64,000 bases of DNA from assembly GCA_002835675.1 (NCBI GenBank), contig PIZR01000006.1, positions 177,754 to 241,753 on the forward strand. The letters are read 5' to 3'. This stretch comes from Bacillus sp. BA3 (lineage in GTDB: Bacteria > Bacillota > Bacilli > Bacillales > DSM-1321). The notes beneath the pieces are model-generated. The model had not been told where the DNA came from, did not search any database, and saw nothing but the letters and a program-made list of their open reading frames with translations. Positions 26,580 through 35,166 of this stretch are shown piece after piece (the first letter of the stretch is position 1; each line of letters starts with the position of its first letter). A program made the translations under genes and the position numbers.

Positions 26580-26630
26580 ACCTATTCATTTTTGCATAAC
26601 TCATGGGCCAAACTCTTTCAAGATTCATAG

Positions 26631-26664
26631 AAAAAAGAGATGAGCAGCTGCTCACCTCTTTTCT
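26631..26664 (-). terminator. terminator of aminotransferase-aldehyde dehydrogenase operon
   Basis: Reverse strand AAAAGAGGTGAGCAGCTGCTCATCTCTTTTTT; long stem ending in T run directly after the stop at 26667. Confidence 0.85.
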
Positions 26665-26666
26665 GA

Positions 26667-28106
26667 TTAATTCCGGTTAATAATGACCAATTTCATTTCC
26701 GTCATTTCTTCAATTGCATATTTCAGCCCTTCGCGGCCAGTTCCGCTTTTTTTGACTCCGCCATATGGCATGTTGTCGACACGGTAAGTTGGGATATCAT
26801 TAATGATAACACCGCCGACTTCCAATTTTTCTGCGGCAGAAAGAGCCAGATTGATATTTTCTGTGTAAATCCCGGCCTGCAATCCGAATTCGGAATCATT
26901 GACCAAGTCAATCGCTTCCTCAACGGAAGAAACCTTATTGATCAAAACAATTGGAGCGAAGACTTCCTGACAAGATACCTTAAGCATTGCATCCACTTCC
27001 AGCAACACAGTTGGATGCAGGATATTTCCTTCAGATTTGCCTCCTGCTGCAACAATCGCACCGTGTTGTTTAGCTTCAGCGATCCAATCCAGGCTTCGCT
27101 GTACATCGCCAGCGCTGATCAATGCCGAAATATCCACCGACGGGTCCAAAGAATCTCCAAGTTTCAAGCCATTCGTTGCTTCTGTGAATTTTTTGACGAA
27201 CTCATCATATACCTCTTCATGAACATATGCACGCTGTAAGGAAATACAGACCTGCCCTTGAAAAGCGAATGCTGCGGATACACAGCGTTGGATGATTTTA
27301 TCGATATTGATCCCTTTATCAACGATGACAGCCGCATTCGAACCTAGTTCAAGACTCACTTTCTTTAACCCGGCCTTATTGCGGATCCCGATTCCTACAG
27401 CCGGACTTCCTGTAAACGAAATGCTCTTTACCCGTGAATCGGTGACTAATTTATCACCGATTACCGAGCCGCTTCCGGTAACTAAATTAAACGCACCTGC
27501 CGGCAAATCCGTTTCAGCTAATAGTTCAGCAAGAAATAGCGAAGATAGCGGTGTTTGGCTCGCAGGTTTCAGGACAAGTGTATTTCCGGCAGCAATCGCC
27601 GGGCCTACTTTATGAGCAACCAGGTTCATCGGGAAATTAAAAGGCGTAATCGCACCTACGACACCTAGAGGCTCACGGACTGTGTATCCTATTCTTCCTT
27701 CTCCGTCAGCTGTAGCATCCATCGTCAATGTTTCTCCATGAATCCGTTTTGCTTCCTCTGCTGCAAATTTATATGTGGCAATCGTCCGGGATACTTCAAC
27801 CATTGCCGTTTTAATCGGTTTCGCTGCCTCTTTAGCAATTATTTCAGCTGCCTCATCTTTGCGGCTTTCCAAAAGGCTCGCAAGCTTTTCAAGTATGGCA
27901 GCACGTTTATGACTAGGTAAAGCTGCCATTGATTTTCTAGCTTGATAGGCTGATTCTATTGCCAACTCGACATCTTCAAGGCTTGCCGAAGGAATCTCCG
28001 CAAGAACTTCCCCGCTATAGGGAGACTTTAGTGTCGTGAAATTTTCAGCTTCTTGCCATTTACCATTAATGAATAATTTCTTTTTCAGCGTTTCTGTCAT
28101 GACCAT
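26667..28106 (-). CDS. aldehyde dehydrogenase family protein, operon with aminotransferase
   Basis: 479 aa. ALDH fold with cofactor loop FTGSPAVGIGIR, base Glu in SLELGSNAAV and catalytic Cys in GQVCISLQRAYV. It belongs to the lactaldehyde/glyceraldehyde-3-phosphate-like branch rather than to the DhaS branch. Start chosen at ATG 28106 with AAGAGGT seven bases upstream. The aminotransferase stop is 13 bp before that start and the ribosome site lies in the gap, so the two form one transcript. Expected role: oxidise the semialdehyde made by the aminotransferase. Candidate pairs include beta-alanine/malonate semialdehyde and gamma-aminobutyrate-type substrates; sequence alone does not decide. Confidence 0.86.
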   Translation of the reverse strand: MVMTETLKKKLFINGKWQEAENFTTLKSPYSGEVLAEIPSASLEDVELAIESAYQARKSMAALPSHKRAAILEKLASLLESRKDEAAEIIAKEAAKPIKTAMVEVSRTIATYKFAAEEAKRIHGETLTMDATADGEGRIGYTVREPLGVVGAITPFNFPMNLVAHKVGPAIAAGNTLVLKPASQTPLSSLFLAELLAETDLPAGAFNLVTGSGSVIGDKLVTDSRVKSISFTGSPAVGIGIRNKAGLKKVSLELGSNAAVIVDKGINIDKIIQRCVSAAFAFQGQVCISLQRAYVHEEVYDEFVKKFTEATNGLKLGDSLDPSVDISALISAGDVQRSLDWIAEAKQHGAIVAAGGKSEGNILHPTVLLEVDAMLKVSCQEVFAPIVLINKVSSVEEAIDLVNDSEFGLQAGIYTENINLALSAAEKLEVGGVIINDIPTYRVDNMPYGGVKKSGTGREGLKYAIEEMTEMKLVIINRN

Positions 28107-28118
28107 CACTTTCACCTC

Positions 28119-29444
28119 TTATAAAATTTCTTTTTCGACAGCAGTAAATGTCTCATCAAGGATTTCAATTATTCTTTCGACTTCCGATTTAGTAATGATT
28201 AAAGGCGGTGCGAATACGAGTGTATCTTGATCAAACGTAACAGACCGGCAAATCAAACCATTCTTCGCCGCTTCAGCAACCAGCCTTGGAGCAAGCTGAG
28301 TCTCAAAGCCTTCGCCTGTTTGTTTGTCCTTTACGATGGAGATGCCTCCAATTAATCCAAGTGCCCTGACATCACCAATAATCGGATGTTTGCTTTGAAG
28401 CTTCTTAAAGCCGGCAAGCAACTCTTCACCACGCTGTTTCGAGTTTTCTATCAGGTTTTCACGTTCAATTATTTCAATATTTTTCAAAGCAACCGCACAA
28501 GCCATAGGATGGCCACTGTATGTGTAACCGTGTAAAAGCGTGCCTTTTGAAAGGGCAATGAAATCCTGATGCATCTTATCATTCAGGACGACCCCGCCTA
28601 ACTGTGCATATCCGCTTGTCACACCTTTTGCAAAGCACATCATATCAGGTACAACACCAAAGTGTTCAATCCCAAAATAAGTCCCTGTTCTTCCGAAACC
28701 TGTAATGACTTCATCCGTCACCATTAAAATGCCGTATTCATTACAAATCTCCCTTACTTCTTTAAAATAGCCTTCAGGAGGAAGGTTCACGCCGCCGGCC
28801 CCTTGAATCGGTTCAGCGATAAATGCCGCAATCGTTTCCGGTCCTTCCTGTTCTATGACCTTACGCAACTCCTCAATGGAAGAACCGTCCACATGGTAAA
28901 AATCCGGTGCGATTGAATTCGTGAAGTCTCGGAACGGCTTCAGGCCAGTCGCACTTGTGGCTCCCATTGCCACTCCATGATAGGATTTCGAGCGGGAAAT
29001 GATTTTTTGACGGTTAGGCTGCCCTTTCAAAAGCCAGTAATGTCGAGCAAGCTTGATTGCCGTATCATTCGACTCCGATCCACCTGAAGTGAAGAAAACT
29101 GCATTCAAATCCCCAGGAGCGATGGAAGCGATTTTGGCCGCTAAACGGATTGCCGGCTCATTGCTGAAAGTGGCGAAACTTGAGGTGAAAGCTAACTTCG
29201 CCATTTGTTCCTTTGCGACATCAGCCATCTCTTCTTGTCCATGTCCAATATTCACATTCCAAAGTGAAGCCATGCCATCAATGACAGTCCTACCCGTTAC
29301 ATCCGTAAGATATATTCCCTTTCCTTCCTTAAAGATGAAACTTGGACCATCTGCCTGCTGTTGCTCAATTGACGTAGTCGGATGGATAAAATGCTTTTTA
29401 TCCAAATCGATTAATTCCTGAATACCCGTAGTCTCTTTAATCAT
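28119..29444 (-). CDS. class III omega-aminotransferase
   Basis: 441 aa PLP enzyme. Substrate-entry segment HFIHPTTSIEQQ, cofactor-binding GGSESNDTAIKLARHY, aspartate in VTDEVITGFGRTG, and the Schiff-base lysine in CFAKGVTSGYAQLGG identify a class III (omega-amino acid/amine:pyruvate or 2-oxoglutarate) aminotransferase. Substrate may be beta-alanine, taurine, a diamine or similar. Preceded by a sigma-54 promoter at 29517-29533 and two dyads at 29572-29641. First gene of a two-gene unit with the aldehyde dehydrogenase downstream. Ribosome site AAGGGTG. Confidence 0.88.
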   Translation of the reverse strand: MIKETTGIQELIDLDKKHFIHPTTSIEQQQADGPSFIFKEGKGIYLTDVTGRTVIDGMASLWNVNIGHGQEEMADVAKEQMAKLAFTSSFATFSNEPAIRLAAKIASIAPGDLNAVFFTSGGSESNDTAIKLARHYWLLKGQPNRQKIISRSKSYHGVAMGATSATGLKPFRDFTNSIAPDFYHVDGSSIEELRKVIEQEGPETIAAFIAEPIQGAGGVNLPPEGYFKEVREICNEYGILMVTDEVITGFGRTGTYFGIEHFGVVPDMMCFAKGVTSGYAQLGGVVLNDKMHQDFIALSKGTLLHGYTYSGHPMACAVALKNIEIIERENLIENSKQRGEELLAGFKKLQSKHPIIGDVRALGLIGGISIVKDKQTGEGFETQLAPRLVAEAAKNGLICRSVTFDQDTLVFAPPLIITKSEVERIIEILDETFTAVEKEIL

Positions 29445-29516
29445 GTAAAAAACACCCTTCTCATGTATGGATTTTTTTCAAGCTAGTTTATTTTTTATAT
29501 TTATATATATAGATAT

Positions 29517-29533
29517 AGCAAGATGCATGCCAA
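29517..29533 (-). promoter_or_regulatory. sigma-54 promoter for the aminotransferase operon
   Basis: Reverse strand TTGGCATGCATCTTGCT: -24 TTGGCAT and -12 TTGCT with exact spacing (GG-N10-GC). Start codon lies about 73 bp downstream. Confidence 0.92.
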
Positions 29534-29571
29534 ATTATATGAGCCTTATATTAAAGGTATTCAAGTTAATA

Positions 29572-29589
29572 TGATTCATAAGTGAATCA
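29572..29589. promoter_or_regulatory. activator-site dyad 1 (TGATTC-N6-GAATCA)
   Basis: TGATTCATAAGTGAATCA, centred roughly 75 bp upstream of the predicted start point of the aminotransferase transcript. Confidence 0.65.
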
Positions 29590-29623
29590 TTAGGAGCGCG
29601 TGTTAATTCATATACAAATCATT

Positions 29624-29641
29624 TGATTCGAATTTGAATCA
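29624..29641. promoter_or_regulatory. activator-site dyad 2 (TGATTC-N6-GAATCA)
   Basis: TGATTCGAATTTGAATCA, same arms and spacing as dyad 1; centres are 52 bp apart, close to five helical turns. Confidence 0.65.
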
Positions 29642-29850
29642 CTCGACTCCCATTCATTAAATTAAATCTTAATTTACACAAATTTTTGAATCCCCCTCTT
29701 TATTTTCTAATTGATGTTACAAAACCTGACACACAATGTTGAATTTTCGGAAGATTTGTATTATTATCATGTTAATATTTTTTCATTCCTTTTGAACCGC
29801 TATGTTAATCTAAACGAAAGAAGTTGATATATATGCAGGTAGGATTTGAA

Positions 29851-31194
29851 ATGTACCAAAAACAAACATTGAAATTGTCATTAACACCTGAATTACAGCA
29901 ATCAATCAATATCCTTCAATATTCCTCCCATGAACTGATAGATTTCCTGAACCGACAGGCTTACGAAAATCCCGTTCTCGAAATTAGCTTTAAAGAACCC
30001 CTCGCATCATTTTCTGAATCTAGCATTCATACACATAAAATAAATTCTCAGATACGGTCCTATAAAAGTAAAAGTTTTAACGGAGACAATGATTACAACC
30101 CTATCAATAATTATTCAATCAACACAGAAACACTGGAAAGCCATTTACTGGAACAATTGAGTTTACTAAGTTCGTTGAAAGCATTTGAAAAGAGAATTCT
30201 CCAATTCTTGATTGGGAACTTAAATGAATATGGATTTCTTGAATTGGATGCCAATTGGGCTGCCTCTCATTGTTCCGTGTCCGTGGAAGAAATCGAAAAT
30301 ATGATTCAAGTATTGCAGTCCCTTGACCCCATTGGAGTCGGGGCTAAAGATCTGACCGACTGTTTACTCATTCAGCTGCGTGAGCATGAGGATTACAATG
30401 AATTGGCGTATAAGATCGTTAAAAAGCATTTAACGGATTTAGCAGAAAAACGCTACAGGAAAATTGCCGGTCTTTACCAGGTGACCGTTCAGGAAGTACA
30501 AGAGGCCTCGGATTTCATCCGTACGTTAAACCCGCGTCCAGTCAGTCACTTTTCCAATGATATGACTCATTACATAATTCCGGATGTTTACGTGGAAATA
30601 GATAAAGAAGGTTTTCTGATAACGGTCAACAATAGCTGCATGCCTAAACTTTCCATCAATCCTTTCTACAAGAACCACGTTGCTATGAATTCAGTTAATC
30701 CAGCTAAAGATTATATAAAGGGGCACATAAATGATGCCCAATTACTTTTAAAAGGGCTTGAGCAAAGGCAAATGACACTTTATAAAGTGACAGCATCAAT
30801 CGTGGACGAACAGCGAGAGTTTTTCATGAAGGGAATTACTGGATTAAAACCTATGACACTGAAAGACATTTCGGAAAAACTTCAGCTTCATGAATCAACG
30901 ATCAGCAGGGCGACGAGCAATAAATACATCCAGACGCCGCATGGCCTCTTTAAACTAAGGAACTTCTTTACTAGAGGGTTACACCGCGTGAACAGCCAAG
31001 CAACCGAATCAACGACCACCATCAAAGAAAAAATAAAGGTATTGATTGCCGATGAAGATAAGATAAGGCCTTTTTCAGATCAGAAACTTTGTCAAATATT
31101 CGAAAATGAAGGAACGAAGATCTCCCGCCGTACTATTGCAAAATACCGTGAAGATCTCGGTATACCGGGATCTTCAAAACGGCGCAGGTTTTAA
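29851..31194 (+). CDS. sigL: RNA polymerase sigma-54 factor SigL
   Basis: 447 aa from ATG 29851 (AGGTAGGA upstream; earlier in-frame TTG at 29824 and ATG at 29833 lack a good site). The N-terminal activator-interaction region is LKLSLTPELQQSINILQYSS; the core-binding region contains LDPIGVGAKDLTDCLLIQL; the helix-turn-helix is LKDISEKLQLHESTISRATS; and the RpoN box is SRRTIAKYREDLGIP near the C-terminus, which reads the -24 element. In B. subtilis SigL drives levanase, arginine/ornithine and branched amino-acid catabolism, always with an AAA+ activator. Its position next to two sigma-54 promoters suggests local targets. No activator gene is present in the window. Confidence 0.96.
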   Translation: MYQKQTLKLSLTPELQQSINILQYSSHELIDFLNRQAYENPVLEISFKEPLASFSESSIHTHKINSQIRSYKSKSFNGDNDYNPINNYSINTETLESHLLEQLSLLSSLKAFEKRILQFLIGNLNEYGFLELDANWAASHCSVSVEEIENMIQVLQSLDPIGVGAKDLTDCLLIQLREHEDYNELAYKIVKKHLTDLAEKRYRKIAGLYQVTVQEVQEASDFIRTLNPRPVSHFSNDMTHYIIPDVYVEIDKEGFLITVNNSCMPKLSINPFYKNHVAMNSVNPAKDYIKGHINDAQLLLKGLEQRQMTLYKVTASIVDEQREFFMKGITGLKPMTLKDISEKLQLHESTISRATSNKYIQTPHGLFKLRNFFTRGLHRVNSQATESTTTIKEKIKVLIADEDKIRPFSDQKLCQIFENEGTKISRRTIAKYREDLGIPGSSKRRRF

Positions 31195-31196
31195 CT

Positions 31197-31241
31197 TAAA
31201 AAGACTCTTACAAAAGATGTATCTTTCGTAAGAGTCTTTTA
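31197..31241 (+). terminator. sigL terminator
   Basis: AAAAGACTCTTAC ... GTAAGAGTCTTTT with an inner AAAGAT/ATCTTT pair, a long stem right after the stop. Confidence 0.88.
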
Positions 31242-31311
31242 TGTCTTCATCACAACCAAAAAGCACTGAACCAGAGCTTAATAAAAAGTTTTGGAATCTT
31301 AATATATCGTT

Positions 31312-31953
31312 TTATTTATTACCCCATTTATCCTCGAAAATAAGTTCATCCATCGGCCTTCTTTTTTCCCAATTAGCAAGTTCAAGAATGGGCTTATCCG
31401 GATATTGATCCGTATAGCCAATCGACAGGAGTGCAACGGGTTCTACATGCGGCGGAATCTCCAAAATATCACGAATATCATTTTTCTTATAAAAGCTTAC
31501 CCACCCCATTGCCAATCCTTCCGCACAGGCAGCCAGCCACATATTTTGAATTGCGCAGGCTGTGGATAGAATATCGGTTTCCGGAATGGAGTTCCTCCCT
31601 AAAACATGGGAGCCGCCCCGTGTCGGGTCGCATGTAACACAAATGGTGTATGGTGCTTCTTTTAACCCTTCCACTTTCAAACTAAGAAACTTATTTTCTT
31701 TACCTCCTTCATAATGAATAGCGAGTGCCCTTCTTTCTTTATCCGCTGCCCATGCCAAACTGTTCTTGGTTTCCTGAGACGAAATCACGATGAAACTCCA
31801 AGGTTGCATGAATCCTACAGACGGCGCATGATGTGCAGCATCCAAAATTCTCCGGAGTATATCCTTTGCAATTGGCTTTGGCAAAAAACTCCTGATATCC
31901 CTACGGTTATAAATGGCTTTATATACGGCAGCTTGTTCTTCATTAGTAAACAT
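31312..31953 (-). CDS. bluB: 5,6-dimethylbenzimidazole synthase BluB
   Basis: 213 aa nitroreductase-fold enzyme that cannibalises reduced FMN to make the lower ligand of vitamin B12. BluB-type segments: YNRRDIRSFLPKPI, HHAPSVGFMQPWSF, CDPTRGGSHVLGR, TACAIQNMWLAACAEGLAMG and VSFYKKNDIRDIL. Ordinary nitroreductases lack the RGG..LGR loop. No cob genes or cobalamin riboswitch lie nearby. Ribosome site GGGGGG ahead of the ATG. Confidence 0.92.
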   Translation of the reverse strand: MFTNEEQAAVYKAIYNRRDIRSFLPKPIAKDILRRILDAAHHAPSVGFMQPWSFIVISSQETKNSLAWAADKERRALAIHYEGGKENKFLSLKVEGLKEAPYTICVTCDPTRGGSHVLGRNSIPETDILSTACAIQNMWLAACAEGLAMGWVSFYKKNDIRDILEIPPHVEPVALLSIGYTDQYPDKPILELANWEKRRPMDELIFEDKWGNK

Positions 31954-32044
31954 AGTTTCCCCCCTGTTTCCGGCTCCCCAGAAATTTATCTAAACATACA
32001 ATCTATTTTATAGGTAAACCCTTACAATTAAAATATCCCCGGAT

Positions 32045-32650
32045 TCATCTCGTTCCGTCCACAACAAGATTCGCTCTTTCTTGAGGCCTTTGCGCACCCA
32101 CATAGAGATCTTCATGAACCATCCAATTATCCTCCCACATTTGACGAGCATCTTCACCATCCCGCTCAAGGCCACGTTTCAAACGCTGATCACGTGGACA
32201 TTCCACCCAAATCGTGAAATCATGGTACCCTGCCAATTCTTTACGGATAGAATACGTTCCTTCTATTATGACAAGGCCCCCAGCAGGAACCTCATGCCAT
32301 TCGGCCATAGTGTCCGTTTCCCAATCATACCTTTGATACCTTCCTTCTCCTCCCTCCGTAAGCGGTTTCAGGATTTGGTTACAAACACGTTCCCAATCAT
32401 AATCCGCTCCAATCGGCTTTTGGGATGGAGGCAGTTGAACCCTATCCGATGATGGCAAATAAAAGTCATCCATATGTACGACCGCGCTGCCCGGACATTC
32501 TGCCTGGATACGGGCAGCGAGTGTACTTTTTCCAGACCCGCCCCGGCCATCTATGGCCAATATATAGAGAGATCGTTCTTTGGAAATTTCATGAATTTTA
32601 GTTATAAGACTGCTAATCGTATACGGTCCATTAAGTGTTGGAAAGTTCAT
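32045..32650 (-). CDS. uridine kinase-like P-loop kinase
   Basis: 201 aa. P-loop GRGGSGKSTLAARIQ at about residues 36-50, followed by HMDDFYLPSSDR and VIIEGTYSIR, the arrangement of the uridine kinase/phosphoribulokinase superfamily. True uridine kinases (Udk) are similar in size but differ in detail, so the small-molecule substrate is open. Start ATG 32650 has AGGGGGA six bases upstream; another ATG two codons earlier is closer to that site. It reads toward bluB, about 90 bp away. Confidence 0.75.
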   Translation of the reverse strand: MNFPTLNGPYTISSLITKIHEISKERSLYILAIDGRGGSGKSTLAARIQAECPGSAVVHMDDFYLPSSDRVQLPPSQKPIGADYDWERVCNQILKPLTEGGEGRYQRYDWETDTMAEWHEVPAGGLVIIEGTYSIRKELAGYHDFTIWVECPRDQRLKRGLERDGEDARQMWEDNWMVHEDLYVGAQRPQERANLVVDGTR

Positions 32651-32946
32651 AAGCATTCCCCCTATACTACTTATTTCTATTCATCCTCCCTTAAATTCCT
32701 TCCTTGAGGGGATAAAATGAAAAAACTAAGATGAAGGTACTGTTATTAGTTTCAAACAAAAAATAGATTTGGTCCATCACTAAAAAAACGTTTAAGGTTC
32801 TTCGAACAGAAGTAAGCTGAACAGGGTATACTCCTCTTGGATTACAGACGTCTCACTAACAGTCTTGGTAACTATATAAAAATGCTTAGGCTGATGCCGA
32901 CCTTTTTCTCGCATATCCTGAACTTCAACTTAGCTTTCCTTGGATA
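32651..32946. other. intergenic, no gene seen
   Basis: AT-rich spacing between the dacC stop and the uridine-kinase-like gene (both reverse strand). I see no open frame with a ribosome site and no clear terminator. Confidence 0.5.
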
Positions 32947-34437
32947 TTAATGGCCACTTCCCAATAGGTTTTCCTGTTCTGCGAGCATTACGGCTATCTT
33001 ATCCTGAATTGCCGTAATACCTTTTTCTTCGATAAAATTATTCAAGATGATTGAAAATATGATTTTTTCCCCTCTTTTGGTCGTCACATAACCTGATAAG
33101 GAGCTCGTTCCTGAAATCGTCCCTGTTTTCGCCCGAACATTCCCGGCTGCAAGTGTCCCTTTCATCCTCTTTCTAAGCGTACCGCCCACCATCCGATTTT
33201 CGTTTCCTGCAATCGGTAGAGCATTCAAGTAAGCAGGAAACCACGTTTTTTCCTGAACGTCATACAGCAGCTTCGTTATTTCATTCGCTGGAATCATATT
33301 GACTTGGGAAATTCCAGATCCATCACGCATCATGATCGTTTGCATATCGAGACCCATACTCTTCAGCTGATTTTGAGTAACCTTCAAACCATCCTTCCAG
33401 CTTCCCTCCCCTTCTGCCTCTTTGCCCATTTCCTTTACCAAAACCTCGGCATGGCTGTTATTGCTCAATTTCATGAAAGGAATAAGCAGCTGTGAAAGCG
33501 GCATGGACTGATGAGTGGCAATCATGTCCGCTCCTACTGGCGTTTTCCCTTTTTTCCTTTTTCCCAACACTTTAATTCCATGTTTCTTCATTGATTTTTC
33601 AAATAGGCTCAGCGCATATTCTGTGGGATCTTCCACAGAAATCCACTCTTTTGTCACCCCGGCATCTTCCGGAATGGTACCGGTCACCGTAATGACTTGT
33701 GTGCCATGAGACCGTTCAACTTCAATTTTGTTATTAGCGTCAGCCGATACAGTTTTCGTTTTGTTGATGACCTTCACGTAATCGGTTTCAGGCTCCAGCT
33801 TCACCGTTGCCCTCTTCCCAGCCTTTTCCGCTGGGGTCATTTCCACGATGATGGTACCGGTATCGTAATCTTCATTCGGGGAAGCGGTTAAAGCCGAAAC
33901 GGCTGCACCGTAATATTCCTGTTCATCGCTCCAAACTAAGTCTTGGGAATAACGAACATCATCATACCAAGAATCATCGCCTATAAGATCCCCGTGAACG
34001 AACTTAACTTGCCTGTGTTTCAGTGAAGCTGCCAGCTCATCAAAATCCTTTTCCAATAATGTGGGATCTCCTTTTCCCTTCAGATATACATTGCCCTGCA
34101 GAACATGGCCAACCTGCACTCCTTTTATGTATAGTTCCGTTTGAAAAACATGATCTTCCCCTAAAGTTTCCAGCGCAGCTGCTGCAGTCAAAAGCTTAAG
34201 GTTCGAAGCAGGCCGCAATCTCGTTTGCGACCCCCGTTCATAAATCACTTCCCCCGTTTCAGCTGAACGGATGGAAATTCCCGTCAACGCCCCATCCAGT
34301 CCTGGCGAATGCTCCAATATTCGTTGAATTTCCTGCCCTAGGTTTCCATCATCATTCGCAGCCTGCATCAATTCTCCATTAAAAAAACAAATCAAAAACA
34401 GGAAGAATATAAAACTCAACTTCCTTTTATACGTCAA
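32947..34437 (-). CDS. dacC: D-alanyl-D-alanine carboxypeptidase/endopeptidase (PBP4a)
   Basis: About 496 aa. Class C low-molecular-weight penicillin-binding protein that trims peptidoglycan peptides outside the membrane. A signal peptide (LSFIFFLFLICFFNGELMQA) precedes the mature enzyme. The active-site triads are SxxK in RPASNLKLLTAAAA, SxN in KLSNNSHAEV and KTG in RAKTGTISGTSS; the insertion between the first two motifs is typical for PBP4a. The TTG at 34437 has GGGAG eight bases upstream; alternative GTG codons lie at 34446 and 34452. Monocistronic, divergent from ydbST. Confidence 0.92.
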   Translation of the reverse strand: MTYKRKLSFIFFLFLICFFNGELMQAANDDGNLGQEIQRILEHSPGLDGALTGISIRSAETGEVIYERGSQTRLRPASNLKLLTAAAALETLGEDHVFQTELYIKGVQVGHVLQGNVYLKGKGDPTLLEKDFDELAASLKHRQVKFVHGDLIGDDSWYDDVRYSQDLVWSDEQEYYGAAVSALTASPNEDYDTGTIIVEMTPAEKAGKRATVKLEPETDYVKVINKTKTVSADANNKIEVERSHGTQVITVTGTIPEDAGVTKEWISVEDPTEYALSLFEKSMKKHGIKVLGKRKKGKTPVGADMIATHQSMPLSQLLIPFMKLSNNSHAEVLVKEMGKEAEGEGSWKDGLKVTQNQLKSMGLDMQTIMMRDGSGISQVNMIPANEITKLLYDVQEKTWFPAYLNALPIAGNENRMVGGTLRKRMKGTLAAGNVRAKTGTISGTSSLSGYVTTKRGEKIIFSIILNNFIEEKGITAIQDKIAVMLAEQENLLGSGH

Positions 34438-34614
34438 ACCTATCACTCCCACTCTAGAAACTCACCACTTCTATCTTGTCCATTTTTCGATCATATAAAA
34501 AGAAAAGATCCACTAGAAAACTCCTTATTTATACATACTCGGGAAACTGCAGGATTATTCGGCCGCCACTCCATGGTATGCGGCTGCCAATTTCTATACA
34601 TGTACCTATAATAG

Positions 34615-34640
34615 GGAACTTTTTTGCAAGATAATCCGTA
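34615..34640 (+). promoter_or_regulatory. candidate ECF (sigma-W-like) promoter for ydbST
   Basis: GGAAC, 17-bp T-rich spacer, CGTA. This matches the AAC...CGTA pattern of extracytoplasmic-function sigma factors and sits 32 bp ahead of the start codon. ydbST is in the SigW regulon of B. subtilis. Confidence 0.5.
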
Positions 34641-34671
34641 TAAGTATAAAGACATAGTAAGGAGTGAATAT

Positions 34672-35166
34672 ATGTATTCCAAGATACAGCCACCAACGAA
34701 GAAAATATCCAAAGAATCAGTGAAGGTGTGGCGGATGACCGAAGCCATTACCAATCTCATTATCCTCGCCGTCCTTGGCTTCCTATTATTTGTTGATGAT
34801 TATTTCACTTGGAAAGAATGGATTGGATGGATTTTAAACGGACTTATCGTATTATCTTTTTTCCATGCTATCTGGTCCATCTTCATTGAACCGATACTGT
34901 TGCAAAAGTATTGGCGTTACGACGTGAACGAAGAATTCATTCAAACAAAACGTGGAGCCTGGAGTGAAACGCATGAACTCATTCCGATGACGAAGGTTCA
35001 ATCCGTCAAATTGAACCAAGGACCGTTTTTGCGAAAATACAACCTTTATTCCCTAAGCATCGGAACAATGGGCGACTCTCATGACATACCAGCCATCCCC
35101 GAGAAGGAAGCGTATGAATTACGAGATAAAATTGCCCATTTCGCAAAAATTAAGGAAGTGGATTAA
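34672..35166 (+). CDS. ydbS: PH-domain membrane protein YdbS
   Basis: 164 aa. Two membrane helices (residues about 22-40 and 48-66) followed by a bacterial PH (YdbS-like bPH2) domain: YWRYDVNEEFIQTKRG, LIPMTKVQSVKLNQGPFLRKY, LYSLSIGTMGDSHDIPAIP. In B. subtilis ydbST belongs to the SigW envelope-stress regulon and protects against the circular bacteriocin amylocyclicin. Start ATG 34672 has AAGGAGTG upstream. Its TAA shares a base with the ATG of ydbT. Confidence 0.88.
   Translation: MYSKIQPPTKKISKESVKVWRMTEAITNLIILAVLGFLLFVDDYFTWKEWIGWILNGLIVLSFFHAIWSIFIEPILLQKYWRYDVNEEFIQTKRGAWSETHELIPMTKVQSVKLNQGPFLRKYNLYSLSIGTMGDSHDIPAIPEKEAYELRDKIAHFAKIKEVD

Noticed and set aside
26667..29444. Assignment of the operon to taurine or sulfoacetaldehyde metabolism
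   Set aside because: Class III aminotransferase and aldehyde dehydrogenase motifs do not discriminate substrates, and no sulfonate genes are nearby.
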